In this document: positions 6,876-13,092 of the stretch, piece by piece
Layout: the number at the start of each line of letters is the position of its first letter
How positions within the stretch are numbered: the stretch's first letter is position 1
Assembly: GCA_017435025.1 (NCBI GenBank)
Contig: JAFSFU010000256.1
Span: 1 to 16,339 of the forward strand
DNA length: 16,339 nt
Origin: Lachnospiraceae bacterium
GTDB lineage: Bacteria > Bacillota_A > Clostridia > Lachnospirales > Lachnospiraceae
Direction: 5' to 3'
Program-made: the position numbers and the translations under genes
The notes under the pieces: generated by a model
Seen by the model: the letters and a program-made list of their open reading frames with translations, nothing else
What the model was told of the DNA's origin: nothing
Database searches by the model: none

Positions 6876-7880
6876 TTATTTTTCTACGCGCTTACCTGTA
6901 TGATAGAACTCAATAAATTTACCGGTACCGATCGCAACCGCCGTTAACGGCTCTTCTGCGATCATAGTTGTAATACCTGTCTTCTCCTCGATCAGTGCAT
7001 CCAGACCGGAAAGAAGAGCACCACCGCCGGTCAGAACGATACCGCGATCAAAGATATCTGCCGCAAGCTCCGGTGGAGTTCTCTCAAGAACGTTGTGTAC
7101 CGCGTCTACAATCTGCATAGCCGGCTCCTTTAATGCTTCCAGAGTCTCATCAGAAGTAACTGTGATCGTCTTCGGAAGACCTGTCACCAGGTTTCTTCCG
7201 CGAACTTCCATTGTGATCAGCTCCGGACGTCGGTATGCCGCACCAATATTGATCTTAATCTCTTCGGCAGTTCTCTCACCGATCAGAAGATTGTGTTTCT
7301 TTCTCATATAGCGAACCAGCGCCTCATCAAAGTCATCACCGGCTGTCTTAATGGAAGTGCTTACTACAGTACCGCCAAGGGAGATTACCGCGATATCCGC
7401 AGTACCGCCACCGATATCGACGATCATATTACCGCATGCCTTGGAGATATCGATACCGGCACCAATTGCTGCCGCTACCGGCTCCTCAATAATACACACT
7501 TCACGGGCACCAGCCTGGTAAGTTGCATCTTCAACTGCTTTTTTCTCAACTTCCGTTGCACCGCTCGGGATACAAACTGCGATTCTCGGCTTTCTTAAAG
7601 ATTTCTTTCCAACTGCCTTATCGATAAAATACTTTAACATTTTTTCTGTTACCGTATAGTCAGAAATAACACCTTTTCTAAGCGGACGAACCGCTACGAT
7701 ATTACCCGGAGTACGTCCGATCATCAGACGCGCCTCCTCACCGAATGTAATAACTTTATTGGTCTCGCGATCCAGCGCAACTACGGACGGTTCCTTTAAA
7801 ACAACGCCCTTTCCCTTGATATATACCAGAATGCTGGCTGTACCTAAGTCAATTCCAATGTCATGTGACGCAAACAGCAT
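6876..7880 (-). CDS. mreB: Rod-shape-determining actin homologue MreB/Mbl
   Basis: This 334-residue bacterial actin guides lateral cell-wall synthesis as membrane-associated filaments. The nucleotide-binding signatures are DLGTAS (11-16), DIGGGTAD (155-162) and LTGGGALL (283-290). PSGATEVEKKAVEDA near 105-119 and IEEPVAAAIGAG near 131-142 are MreB-typical. No mreC or mreD follows; recD2 does, so this may be an Mbl-like extra copy. Two ATGs are possible: 7886 lies only three bases from AGGAGG, while 7880 (MLFASHDIGIDLG) has a nine-base spacing and matches the usual MF-start of the family, so 7880 is preferred. It is the first gene of the mreB-recD2-comF operon. Confidence 0.93.
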   Translation of the reverse strand: MLFASHDIGIDLGTASILVYIKGKGVVLKEPSVVALDRETNKVITFGEEARLMIGRTPGNIVAVRPLRKGVISDYTVTEKMLKYFIDKAVGKKSLRKPRIAVCIPSGATEVEKKAVEDATYQAGAREVCIIEEPVAAAIGAGIDISKACGNMIVDIGGGTADIAVISLGGTVVSTSIKTAGDDFDEALVRYMRKKHNLLIGERTAEEIKINIGAAYRRPELITMEVRGRNLVTGLPKTITVTSDETLEALKEPAMQIVDAVHNVLERTPPELAADIFDRGIVLTGGGALLSGLDALIEEKTGITTMIAEEPLTAVAIGTGKFIEFYHTGKRVEK

Positions 7881-7973
7881 TGACATTTTCCTCCTGTCAT
7901 CTTTACTAATTTATATACAAAAAGTTTCTCTTTCTTCATTCCCGCTCTCCAATGAGCGCAAAATATCAGTTTC

Positions 7974-8002
7974 ATTATATACAAAAGCTTTTGGAAAAGA
8001 AA
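7974..8002 (-). promoter_or_regulatory. Possible proximal promoter of mreB
   Basis: A perfect -10 TATAAT (7974-7979, minus strand) lies between the upstream terminator and mreB. The -35 position (7997-8002, TTTCTT) is poor. A near-repeat TTTTGTATATAA occurs again at about 7911-7923. If used, transcripts from here would avoid the terminator at 8025-8086. Confidence 0.35.
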
Positions 8003-8024
8003 GAGGTTTTTTCATAATTTCATC

Positions 8025-8086
8025 AAAAAAAAGAACTTCCGGGGTCAGGGAATGGAATGGCGACCCAGCTGGAAGTTCTCTTTTTT
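8025..8086 (-). terminator. Strong intrinsic terminator in the tetR1-mreB divergent region
   Basis: On the minus strand a 9-bp GGAAGTTCT/AGAACTTCC stem (8032-8040 with 8071-8079) is topped by a second GGGTC/GACCC stem (8042-8046 with 8062-8066) and followed by an 8-T run. The plus strand also ends in six Ts, so it could work both ways, but no plus-strand gene ends here. It lies only about 25 bases downstream of the predicted start site of the promoter at 8112-8140. Confidence 0.75.
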
Positions 8087-8105
8087 GATAAGCGCGATTA
8101 TCTTC
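8025..8105 (-). ncRNA. Candidate ~80-nt small RNA or attenuated mreB leader
   Basis: A consensus promoter (8112-8140) should start transcription near 8105, and an intrinsic terminator ends it near 8025. The predicted RNA has a 5' stem-loop (GATAA...TTATC, 8087-8102) and the terminator hairpin, with a short A-rich linker between them. It matches no RNA family I recognise. It may be an independent small RNA or the terminated leader of mreB. Prediction only. Confidence 0.4.
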
Positions 8106-8111
8106 TTTAAT

Positions 8112-8140
8112 ATTATACCACTAAGCGCGCTTGTTTTCAA
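8112..8140 (-). promoter_or_regulatory. Strong minus-strand promoter upstream of the mreB leader
   Basis: A -35 TTGAAA (8135-8140) and a perfect -10 TATAAT (8112-8117) are 17 bases apart on the minus strand. The spacer contains a 10-bp palindrome, AAGCGCGCTT (8123-8132), a possible operator. Confidence 0.75.
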
Positions 8141-8160
8141 GCATAAGACTCATTTTTATA

Positions 8161-8175
8161 TTGAAAATTTGTTTA
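8161..8175 (+). repeat. 15-bp element shared with the reductase promoter region (copy 1)
   Basis: TTGAAAATTTGTTTA here is identical to the minus-strand sequence at 14532-14546 upstream of the reductase operon. In both places it points in the direction of transcription and precedes the TAAACRCGTTTR near-palindrome. Here it overlaps the inverted repeat AATTTGT-TT-ACAAATT (8166-8181) and the -35 box. Probably part of a shared regulatory site. Confidence 0.55.
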
Positions 8176-8201
8176 CAAATTAAACGCGTTTATGTTATTA
8201 T
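8172..8201 (+). promoter_or_regulatory. Promoter of tetR regulator 1
   Basis: A -35 TTTACA (8172-8177) and a -10 TATTAT (8196-8201) are 18 bases apart on the plus strand, about 60 bases before the gene start. The spacer holds the 12-bp palindrome at 8181-8192. Confidence 0.65.
8181..8192. promoter_or_regulatory. Palindromic operator TAAACGCGTTTA in the tetR1 promoter
   Basis: A perfect 12-bp palindrome lies between the -35 and -10 boxes, the classical place for TetR-type autorepression. A 10/12 match (TAAACACGTTTG, minus strand) overlaps the -35 box of the reductase operon at 14498-14509. Binding by the local TetR proteins is inference. Confidence 0.6.
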
Positions 8202-8260
8202 ATATACACCGCTTTCTAATTATACAAGTCAATTACCAAACAACGATTGCAGGAGGCATC

Positions 8261-8920
8261 ATGAGCAAGTCAATGAATGAAGATCAGAGAATCCAGAATA
8301 TGATTCGCTTTGTAAAAGCGACACAGGAATTGATTGACGAAATCAGCATTGAAAATGTTTCTATCCGTAAAATTGCCACTCGTGCCGGTTTCCATAATTC
8401 TACAATATACCTCTATTTTAAAGATGTGGATTATCTGATTCTTCTTGCCTCCATGCGTTATTTCGAAGAATACAGCCGCTCACTGGCTGAGTTAAGCACA
8501 AAAAATCTTTCTACAATTGATAGTTTCTTTGCTGTATGGACATATTTCTGTAACGCAGCATTTGCCCACCCGAATCTCTTTTATTCCTTTTTCTTCGGTA
8601 AGTACAGCAATAATATTACCCCTATCATGAATGAGTATTATGAATTATTCCCAGAGAAAAAATATAAGTTTTCCGCAGGATTGGAGAACATGTTCTATGG
8701 GAATAATATTTACGATCGCAATCGTCAGTTATTGAGTTCTTTGATTGATCTGGAACATGTCTGCGTGAATTCCAGCAATTTGGAACTGGTAAACCGCATT
8801 TCTACCAGTTATTTCAAAGATATGCTTGATCGTCAACGTACCAATTCCACGCTCTTGCCCGAAGAGGCAACCGAAGATATTTTATCCGCTCTTCGATATA
8901 TGATCGGATACAACGCATAA
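8261..8920 (+). CDS. TetR/AcrR-family regulator 1
   Basis: This 219-residue regulator has a TetR-type DNA-binding domain at about residues 10-58 (helix-turn-helix in VSIRKIATRAGFHNSTIYLYFKDVDYLILLA, split by the usual turn at AGFHNS). An all-helical ligand or dimer domain follows, with FFFGKYSNN and YYELFPE near its middle. These landmarks recur in the regulator at 14714-15400, so the two are paralogues. ATG 8261 has AGGAGG four bases upstream; a reading from 8192 would start inside the promoter. The palindrome in its promoter suggests autoregulation. Likely targets are the reductase genes; the ligand is unknown. Confidence 0.9.
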   Translation: MSKSMNEDQRIQNMIRFVKATQELIDEISIENVSIRKIATRAGFHNSTIYLYFKDVDYLILLASMRYFEEYSRSLAELSTKNLSTIDSFFAVWTYFCNAAFAHPNLFYSFFFGKYSNNITPIMNEYYELFPEKKYKFSAGLENMFYGNNIYDRNRQLLSSLIDLEHVCVNSSNLELVNRISTSYFKDMLDRQRTNSTLLPEEATEDILSALRYMIGYNA

Positions 8921-8964
8921 GATCTCCCAGTGATTGATTTTTCTCAATCAGGGAGATCTTTTTT
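8919..8964 (+). terminator. Terminator between convergent tetR1 and DUF3841-like gene
   Basis: A long hairpin (10 bp 8919-8928/8951-8960 plus 7 bp 8931-8937/8944-8950, 2-nt bulge) begins at the tetR1 stop codon and is followed by Ts on the plus strand. On the minus strand it follows the stop of the gene ending at 8963, with a weaker T-tract, so it may serve both. Confidence 0.85.
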
Positions 8965-9517
8965 ATATTCTTTGTATCCATTCTTTTTTAATACACCAGA
9001 CAGCGCCCTGCAAATACTGCTCATCCACTCCATCAATGTCAAATACGCGTTCCCAGCTCTGCATGATCTTTCTTTTGACCAGTGGATAAAACGGTTTCGC
9101 AAACACTTCCATGGTATCCCGAATTCCCTGACGTTTCAGTTCGGCCTCAAAATCCTCCTCCTCTTTTTGATTGCCGATGTAGCCCAAATTCAGAATCTTC
9201 GACCATTTTCGTGTATCAAAATACACCAGTTCTTCTTCCGGAATTGTCAGTTTCATTAACACCATGCCGCTACCAACATCTACCCACTTCGGATCCTTAA
9301 ACAGCCATACCGGTGACTCTGCTTCTTCCGGTTTGACAACCCTCTGCTCCATCTTTCTGATAAAGAAATCATATGCGGTCTTAAACACCCAGGCCACATC
9401 TCCATACTTCATGTCAATAAATTCCTTTTTGACATAAGAAACGCCATCCTGGGCAATCACATCAGCAACCTGTCCGGTTTGAGAAGTCCACATGATGACA
9501 TGTTTCTTCTGACTCAT
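8963..9517 (-). CDS. DUF3841-like protein, copy 2
   Basis: This 184-residue soluble protein of unknown function resembles DUF3841 members by eye: an N-terminal MWTSQ, SPVWLF in the middle, and a C-terminal VKRKIMQSWERVFDI...AVWCIKKEWI. The gene upstream (9462-10082) has the same landmarks in the same order, so the two are tandem paralogues. The ATG at 9515-9517 has GAGGTG seven bases upstream and lies inside the end of that gene (56-base overlap). It is the last gene of the likely reductase operon. No catalytic motif or membrane segment is visible; Trp and aromatic residues are frequent. Confidence 0.8.
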   Translation of the reverse strand: MSQKKHVIMWTSQTGQVADVIAQDGVSYVKKEFIDMKYGDVAWVFKTAYDFFIRKMEQRVVKPEEAESPVWLFKDPKWVDVGSGMVLMKLTIPEEELVYFDTRKWSKILNLGYIGNQKEEEDFEAELKRQGIRDTMEVFAKPFYPLVKRKIMQSWERVFDIDGVDEQYLQGAVWCIKKEWIQRI

Positions 9518-10082
9518 ACTGCCACACCTCTTTTACCCAGTCTCTTTTAATCTCCCAGATTGTTGCAACCGCATCATTGTTGTTTGCCGGCGGCAGGGTA
9601 AAGACTCTGCCCCAGCTGGAAAGAATCTTTCGTTTTAGCGTGGGATAAAAATTGCCTTTGGATGTAGAAATCAGCGTATCCTCTTCTGTGATCCCGTAGC
9701 GTTTCAGTTCCGCTTCATGTTTTTTCGCATCCTCTTCATTCAACGGAACATACCAGTAATTTACCACATATCCCCATGCTTCCATATTGGCGATCACCAC
9801 CTGCTCTTTCGGAACTTCCAGCCGAAGAATTACCGTATCTTTTGCCGGCTGAAGCATGTTCTCATCCGTAACACACAGCCACACCGGGTATTTTAAGTCC
9901 TGAGGGATCTGAACATACTTCCTCGCCTCACCGGTATACCATCGATAGAGCTCCAGATAGTAGTCCGCGATCGTATCATTCTTCGCACGAATATATTCTT
10001 CTTTTACATGATAAACATCGTTTGTTTCCAGTTCTTCCCAAACCTGCGGAACCTGCCTGGTCCATAATGTCATCGTTTCCAT
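9462..10082 (-). CDS. DUF3841-like protein, copy 1
   Basis: This 206-residue soluble protein of unknown function has the DUF3841-like pattern: TLWTRQVPQVWEELE at the start, LKYPVWLCVTD (about 83-93), ANMEAWGYVVNYWYVP (about 119-134) and LKRKILSSWGRVF...ATIWEIKRDWVKEV towards the end. The last ~20 residues (after VKEV) have no counterpart in the paralogue and are encoded within the overlap with the next gene. The start at 10080-10082 follows AGGAGG by four bases; a reading from 10124 lies within the repeats. It may be co-transcribed with the BCCT gene or use its own weak promoter (TTGCTT, 18 bases, TATCAT near 10116-10145). Confidence 0.82.
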   Translation of the reverse strand: METMTLWTRQVPQVWEELETNDVYHVKEEYIRAKNDTIADYYLELYRWYTGEARKYVQIPQDLKYPVWLCVTDENMLQPAKDTVILRLEVPKEQVVIANMEAWGYVVNYWYVPLNEEDAKKHEAELKRYGITEEDTLISTSKGNFYPTLKRKILSSWGRVFTLPPANNNDAVATIWEIKRDWVKEVWQYESEETCHHVDFSNRTGC

Positions 10083-10094
10083 GAAACCTCCTAA

Positions 10095-10126
10095 TTCCAA
10101 CATAACACGATTCCATGATAACACGA
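10095..10126 (-). repeat. Tandem 16-bp direct repeat upstream of the DUF3841-like gene
   Basis: Two adjacent 16-bp units (plus strand TTCCAACATAACACGA at 10095-10110 and TTCCATGATAACACGA at 10111-10126) match at 14 of 16 positions and end just before the ribosome site. The distal unit overlaps a candidate -10 box and the base of the hairpin at 10121-10157. They could be a regulatory binding site. Confidence 0.5.
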
Positions 10127-10157
10127 AAGGACTGCTGCAAGCAACAGTCCCCCGTGT
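10121..10157 (-). other. Stem-loop between BCCT and DUF3841-like genes
   Basis: On the minus strand ACACG...CGTGT extends through G-U pairs and a one-base bulge into GGACTG/CAGTCC, about 13 bp with a 10-nt loop. No U-tract follows (TATCATGG), so read-through into the DUF3841-like genes is likely. Possible roles are mRNA processing or partial attenuation. Confidence 0.5.
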
Positions 10158-10178
10158 AATCGATATCTATTATCTCAA

Positions 10179-11666
10179 TTATTTTGTTTTTTCACTCTTC
10201 AGAGCCTTCACAGTTGCTATCATAATACCTGCCATTACAAAGGAGAATGGTAATGCACCTACGATGGACATCGTCTGTAACATATTAAGACCGTTAGATG
10301 TAAAGAGCATCAGTGCCAGTGCTGTCAGAGACTGGATAAAACCCCAAACAACTTTTCTCTTTGTTGTCGGATTCAGATCGCCGTAAGAACTCAGCATACC
10401 AAGTACGAATGTAGCAGAGTCTGCAGATGTAACGAAAAATGTGCAGAGAAGAACTACTACTACGAGAGAGATTGCAGCGCCCATCGGATACTGCTCAAGT
10501 ACTACGAATAATGCCGTAGCTGTATTCTGGATTGCTTCAGATGCAACTTCTACACCAGTATGCATACCTAACTGACCAAATACGGAGAACCAGATCATGG
10601 AAACAATCGCCGGAACGAGCATAACGCCTGCACAGAACTCTTTAATTGTACGACCCTTGGAGATACGTGCAATAAAGATACCGGAGAACGGTGCCCAAGC
10701 AATCCACCAGCCCCAGTAGAAGATTGTCCATCCACCGTACCAGCTTGCATCTGCGTATGCACCTACTGCAAATGTATCATGAATGATATTCTGTAAATAA
10801 ACACCTGTACCTTCGATAAATGTATTAAAGATATCCTTTGTCGGTCCAATGATCATACATGCAAGAGCGATGATGATACAAAGAACAACGTTTGTATTGG
10901 ACAGGAATGCGATACCCTTGTCAAGACCAGAAATTGCAGATGCCATGAACATAGCAGTTACAACCACAACGATGATGATCAGGACAATATTGTTTTCCGG
11001 AATACCAAACAGTTTGTTCAAACCGGAGTTGATCTGGTAAGCACCAAGACCAAGAGATGTAGCTACGCCTGCAACAGTCGCGAAGATAGCAAGTACGTCA
11101 ACGGTAATACCGAAAGCGCCTTTTACTCTCTTTTCGCCAACAAGCGGAATAAAGATAGAGCTTACAAGGCTTGGTTTGTTCTTACGGAACATCATGTACG
11201 CAAGGCCGAGAGCAAGTACGGAGTAGTTTGCCCACGGATGAAGACCCCAGTGAAGGAACGCTTTCTGCATTGCAAATTCTGCTGCCTCTGCACTACCGGC
11301 TTCCATACCGCCGATCGGCGCCATCCAGAAGTTTAACGGCTCAGCTACACCCCAGAATACCAGACCGATACCCATACCAGCGGAGAATAACATTGCGAAC
11401 CATGTGAAAAGGCTATATTCCGGTGCCGCATCATCCGGACCAAGTTTCACATTTTTCCATTTACTGAAGAAACCGATCCAAACGATAAATACTACGAACG
11501 CTGTCATGATCAGCGCATACCACCAACTAAAGTTAGTTGTGATAAAACCAAACGCCGCATTTGCTGCAGCTTCGAAACTCTGCGGTAATACAAGACCCCA
11601 TAATACGAGAATCGCACAAATTACCAACGAAATAATAAAGGTTGGGCTTAATTTCTTTTTATCCAT
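10179..11666 (-). CDS. BCCT-family (betaine/carnitine/choline) transporter
   Basis: This 495-residue secondary transporter with about 12 membrane helices belongs to the BCCT family, which imports quaternary amines such as glycine betaine. The Gly-rich helix AGMGIGLVFWGVAEP is at 96-110. The signature FYWGWWIAWAPFSGIFIARISKGRT spans 316-340 and includes the aromatic substrate-box Trp320, Trp321 and Trp324. There is no long N- or C-terminal osmosensing extension, which fits a catabolic rather than osmoprotective carrier. ATG 11664-11666 has GGAGG eight bases upstream; the ATG at 11681 overlaps that ribosome site. It lies behind the reductase genes, pointing to betaine (or a relative) as their substrate. 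Confidence 0.93.
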   Translation of the reverse strand: MDKKKLSPTFIISLVICAILVLWGLVLPQSFEAAANAAFGFITTNFSWWYALIMTAFVVFIVWIGFFSKWKNVKLGPDDAAPEYSLFTWFAMLFSAGMGIGLVFWGVAEPLNFWMAPIGGMEAGSAEAAEFAMQKAFLHWGLHPWANYSVLALGLAYMMFRKNKPSLVSSIFIPLVGEKRVKGAFGITVDVLAIFATVAGVATSLGLGAYQINSGLNKLFGIPENNIVLIIIVVVVTAMFMASAISGLDKGIAFLSNTNVVLCIIIALACMIIGPTKDIFNTFIEGTGVYLQNIIHDTFAVGAYADASWYGGWTIFYWGWWIAWAPFSGIFIARISKGRTIKEFCAGVMLVPAIVSMIWFSVFGQLGMHTGVEVASEAIQNTATALFVVLEQYPMGAAISLVVVVLLCTFFVTSADSATFVLGMLSSYGDLNPTTKRKVVWGFIQSLTALALMLFTSNGLNMLQTMSIVGALPFSFVMAGIMIATVKALKSEKTK

Positions 11667-11718
11667 AAAGTTTTCCTCCATTCCCTTTTATGCCTACTTT
11701 AGGATATTTTTTTACATC

Positions 11719-11751
11719 GTCTGTCCCGAAGTTCCCCTCTCCGGGACAGAC
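11719..11751 (-). other. Stem-loop between the selenoprotein gene and BCCT gene
   Basis: A perfect 10-bp stem GTCTGTCCCG/CGGGACAGAC (11719-11728, 11742-11751) with a 13-nt loop lies in the 100-base gap. On the minus strand it is followed by GATGTAAAAA, not Ts, so it is not a typical terminator. It may stabilise or process the mRNA. No good separate promoter for the BCCT gene is visible. Confidence 0.55.
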
Positions 11752-11766
11752 TCTTATTTTATTTCA

Positions 11767-13077
11767 TTAAATCTGTACTTTAAATACAGTCTGCTCTTCA
11801 ATATCTGTTGCCAGAGCCTGAATCGCAACTTTTGTTCTGTGATAACGAAGCTTCCACTGATCCTCTTTGGATGTACCCGGATCACCGAGCGGATACGGGA
11901 TAGAGATTGTCGGAACGATTCTGTTGGAACCAACAGTCTTCGCTACCGGAATCAGGTTACACATCTGAACGATCGGGAAACCAGCTTTTTCTACTTCTTT
12001 AACCATTGTTGCACCGCAACGTGTACAGGTTCCTCAGGTGGAAACCATAATTACTGCGTCAACATTGTCTTCTTTCAGAAGCGGAATGATCTCTCTCGCC
12101 ATTCTTGCTGCTTCAGCCTCTGTTGTACCTGTACCTACTGTTGTGTAGAAGTACGGATGTAAGCTGCCGAACTCGCCTTCTTTTTCAAGAACTTTCAGAG
12201 CATCGATTGGTGTGATAACGTTCGGGTTTGCATCAGCTGCTGCCGGGTCAAAACCTGCGTGAATTGTCTTAAATTCACCACCCTTTAATGCATCGCAGTC
12301 ACCAACATAGTATCTGCCCCAACGTGTAGCTGAAGCGGACTGGATACGATCCGGGTTATCAACCGGAACAATACCGCCGGTATTAAGAAGAGCAATCTTT
12401 GCTTTCTTAATATCTTTTACTGCAGGAGCGATCGGAACTCTGTCGAGTTTCGGCATCGGAAGCTCTGTTACGAACGGCTGACCGTTTAATTTTGCAACGA
12501 GCATTTCTACCATACGCTCAGAAGCCGGTTTTCCGTCTGCTCTCCATGTCTGACGACGGATGCCTCTCGGGAAGAAACCTTCTTCGTCTGCGGAGCCAAC
12601 CGGAACACCGTTTAACAATTTATTTGCAACTTTAACCATTGCAGCTACGTCCTGTCTCATCTTAGAAGCGATATTACCGCCCTTTAAGATGTACATATCT
12701 TTCTTAAACATATCAACACCCGGTGTCTCTTCATTCATAGATGTAACAACCGGAACGCCGAATTTCTCTTTTACTGCTTTACAGATTGTACCGCAAGCTA
12801 CTGTGTATCGACCCGCCTGGAAAGCCGGACCTGCAAGGAAAATATCAAACTCTTTACCCTCAAGCATTCCAAGAATTGTAGCTACTGCGTCATCTGTGTT
12901 TGTACCCATATAGTTATCACCGCAGATAATTGTATGAGTGATCTCTGCATCCAGATCTTTTGCGAACTGCACAGCCGGTCCCACATGACCCTCATGGATC
13001 TGCGGTTCGATACCAGCCATATCTTCTCCACCAATCTGACCGAAGAACTGGTTAATATATAAAATCGCTTTCTTCAT
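11767..13077 (-). CDS. grdH: Selenoprotein subunit of glycine/sarcosine/betaine reductase component B (GrdB/GrdF/GrdH type)
   Basis: This 436-residue selenoprotein has selenocysteine at residue 348, encoded by the in-frame TGA at 12034-12036. Read through the TGA, the protein shows MVST-Sec-GTCTRCGATMVK, the active-site pattern of Grd component B. It starts with the typical INQFFGQIGGED region (about 8-19) and ends NRIVPTISIPYPLGDP...QTVFKVQI. Component B binds the amine substrate and passes the carboxymethyl group to the selenocysteine of GrdA. The start at 13075-13077 has GGAGG nine bases upstream, 15 bases after the proprotein gene. Subtype is uncertain: the neighbouring BCCT carrier favours betaine (GrdH) over glycine or sarcosine. 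Conventional gene calling would split it at the TGA. Confidence 0.93.
12001..12033 (-). promoter_or_regulatory. Bacterial SECIS-like element after the Sec codon
   Basis: Immediately 3' of the TGA the minus strand forms an outer AACC/GGTT pairing and an inner 5-bp stem GTTGC-GGT-GCAAC (12008-12020). The loop begins about 18 nt past the TGA and contains GGU, as in the E. coli fdhF SECIS. It lies within the coding region, as expected for bacteria. Confidence 0.7.
12034..12036 (-). other. Selenocysteine codon (TGA) of the component B selenoprotein
   Basis: This in-frame TGA falls exactly where the Grd component B family has Sec, followed by GTCTRCG, and the homologous reading continues for 88 residues to TAA at 11767-11769. 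It is recoding, not a stop or a mutation. Confidence 0.93.
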
Positions 13078-13092
13078 AAACTTGTACCTCCA

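Noticed and set aside
8032..8079. Resemblance of the hairpin loop (GGTCAGGGAATGGAATGG) to the signal recognition particle RNA tip
   Set aside because: The paired bases and the asymmetric internal loop of SRP RNA are missing; it only shares GGTCAGG and a GGAA.
12034..12036. TGA as a true stop, making the reductase gene a broken or split gene
   Set aside because: The reading continues in the same frame with the exact GrdB-family motif after Sec, and a SECIS-like hairpin follows.
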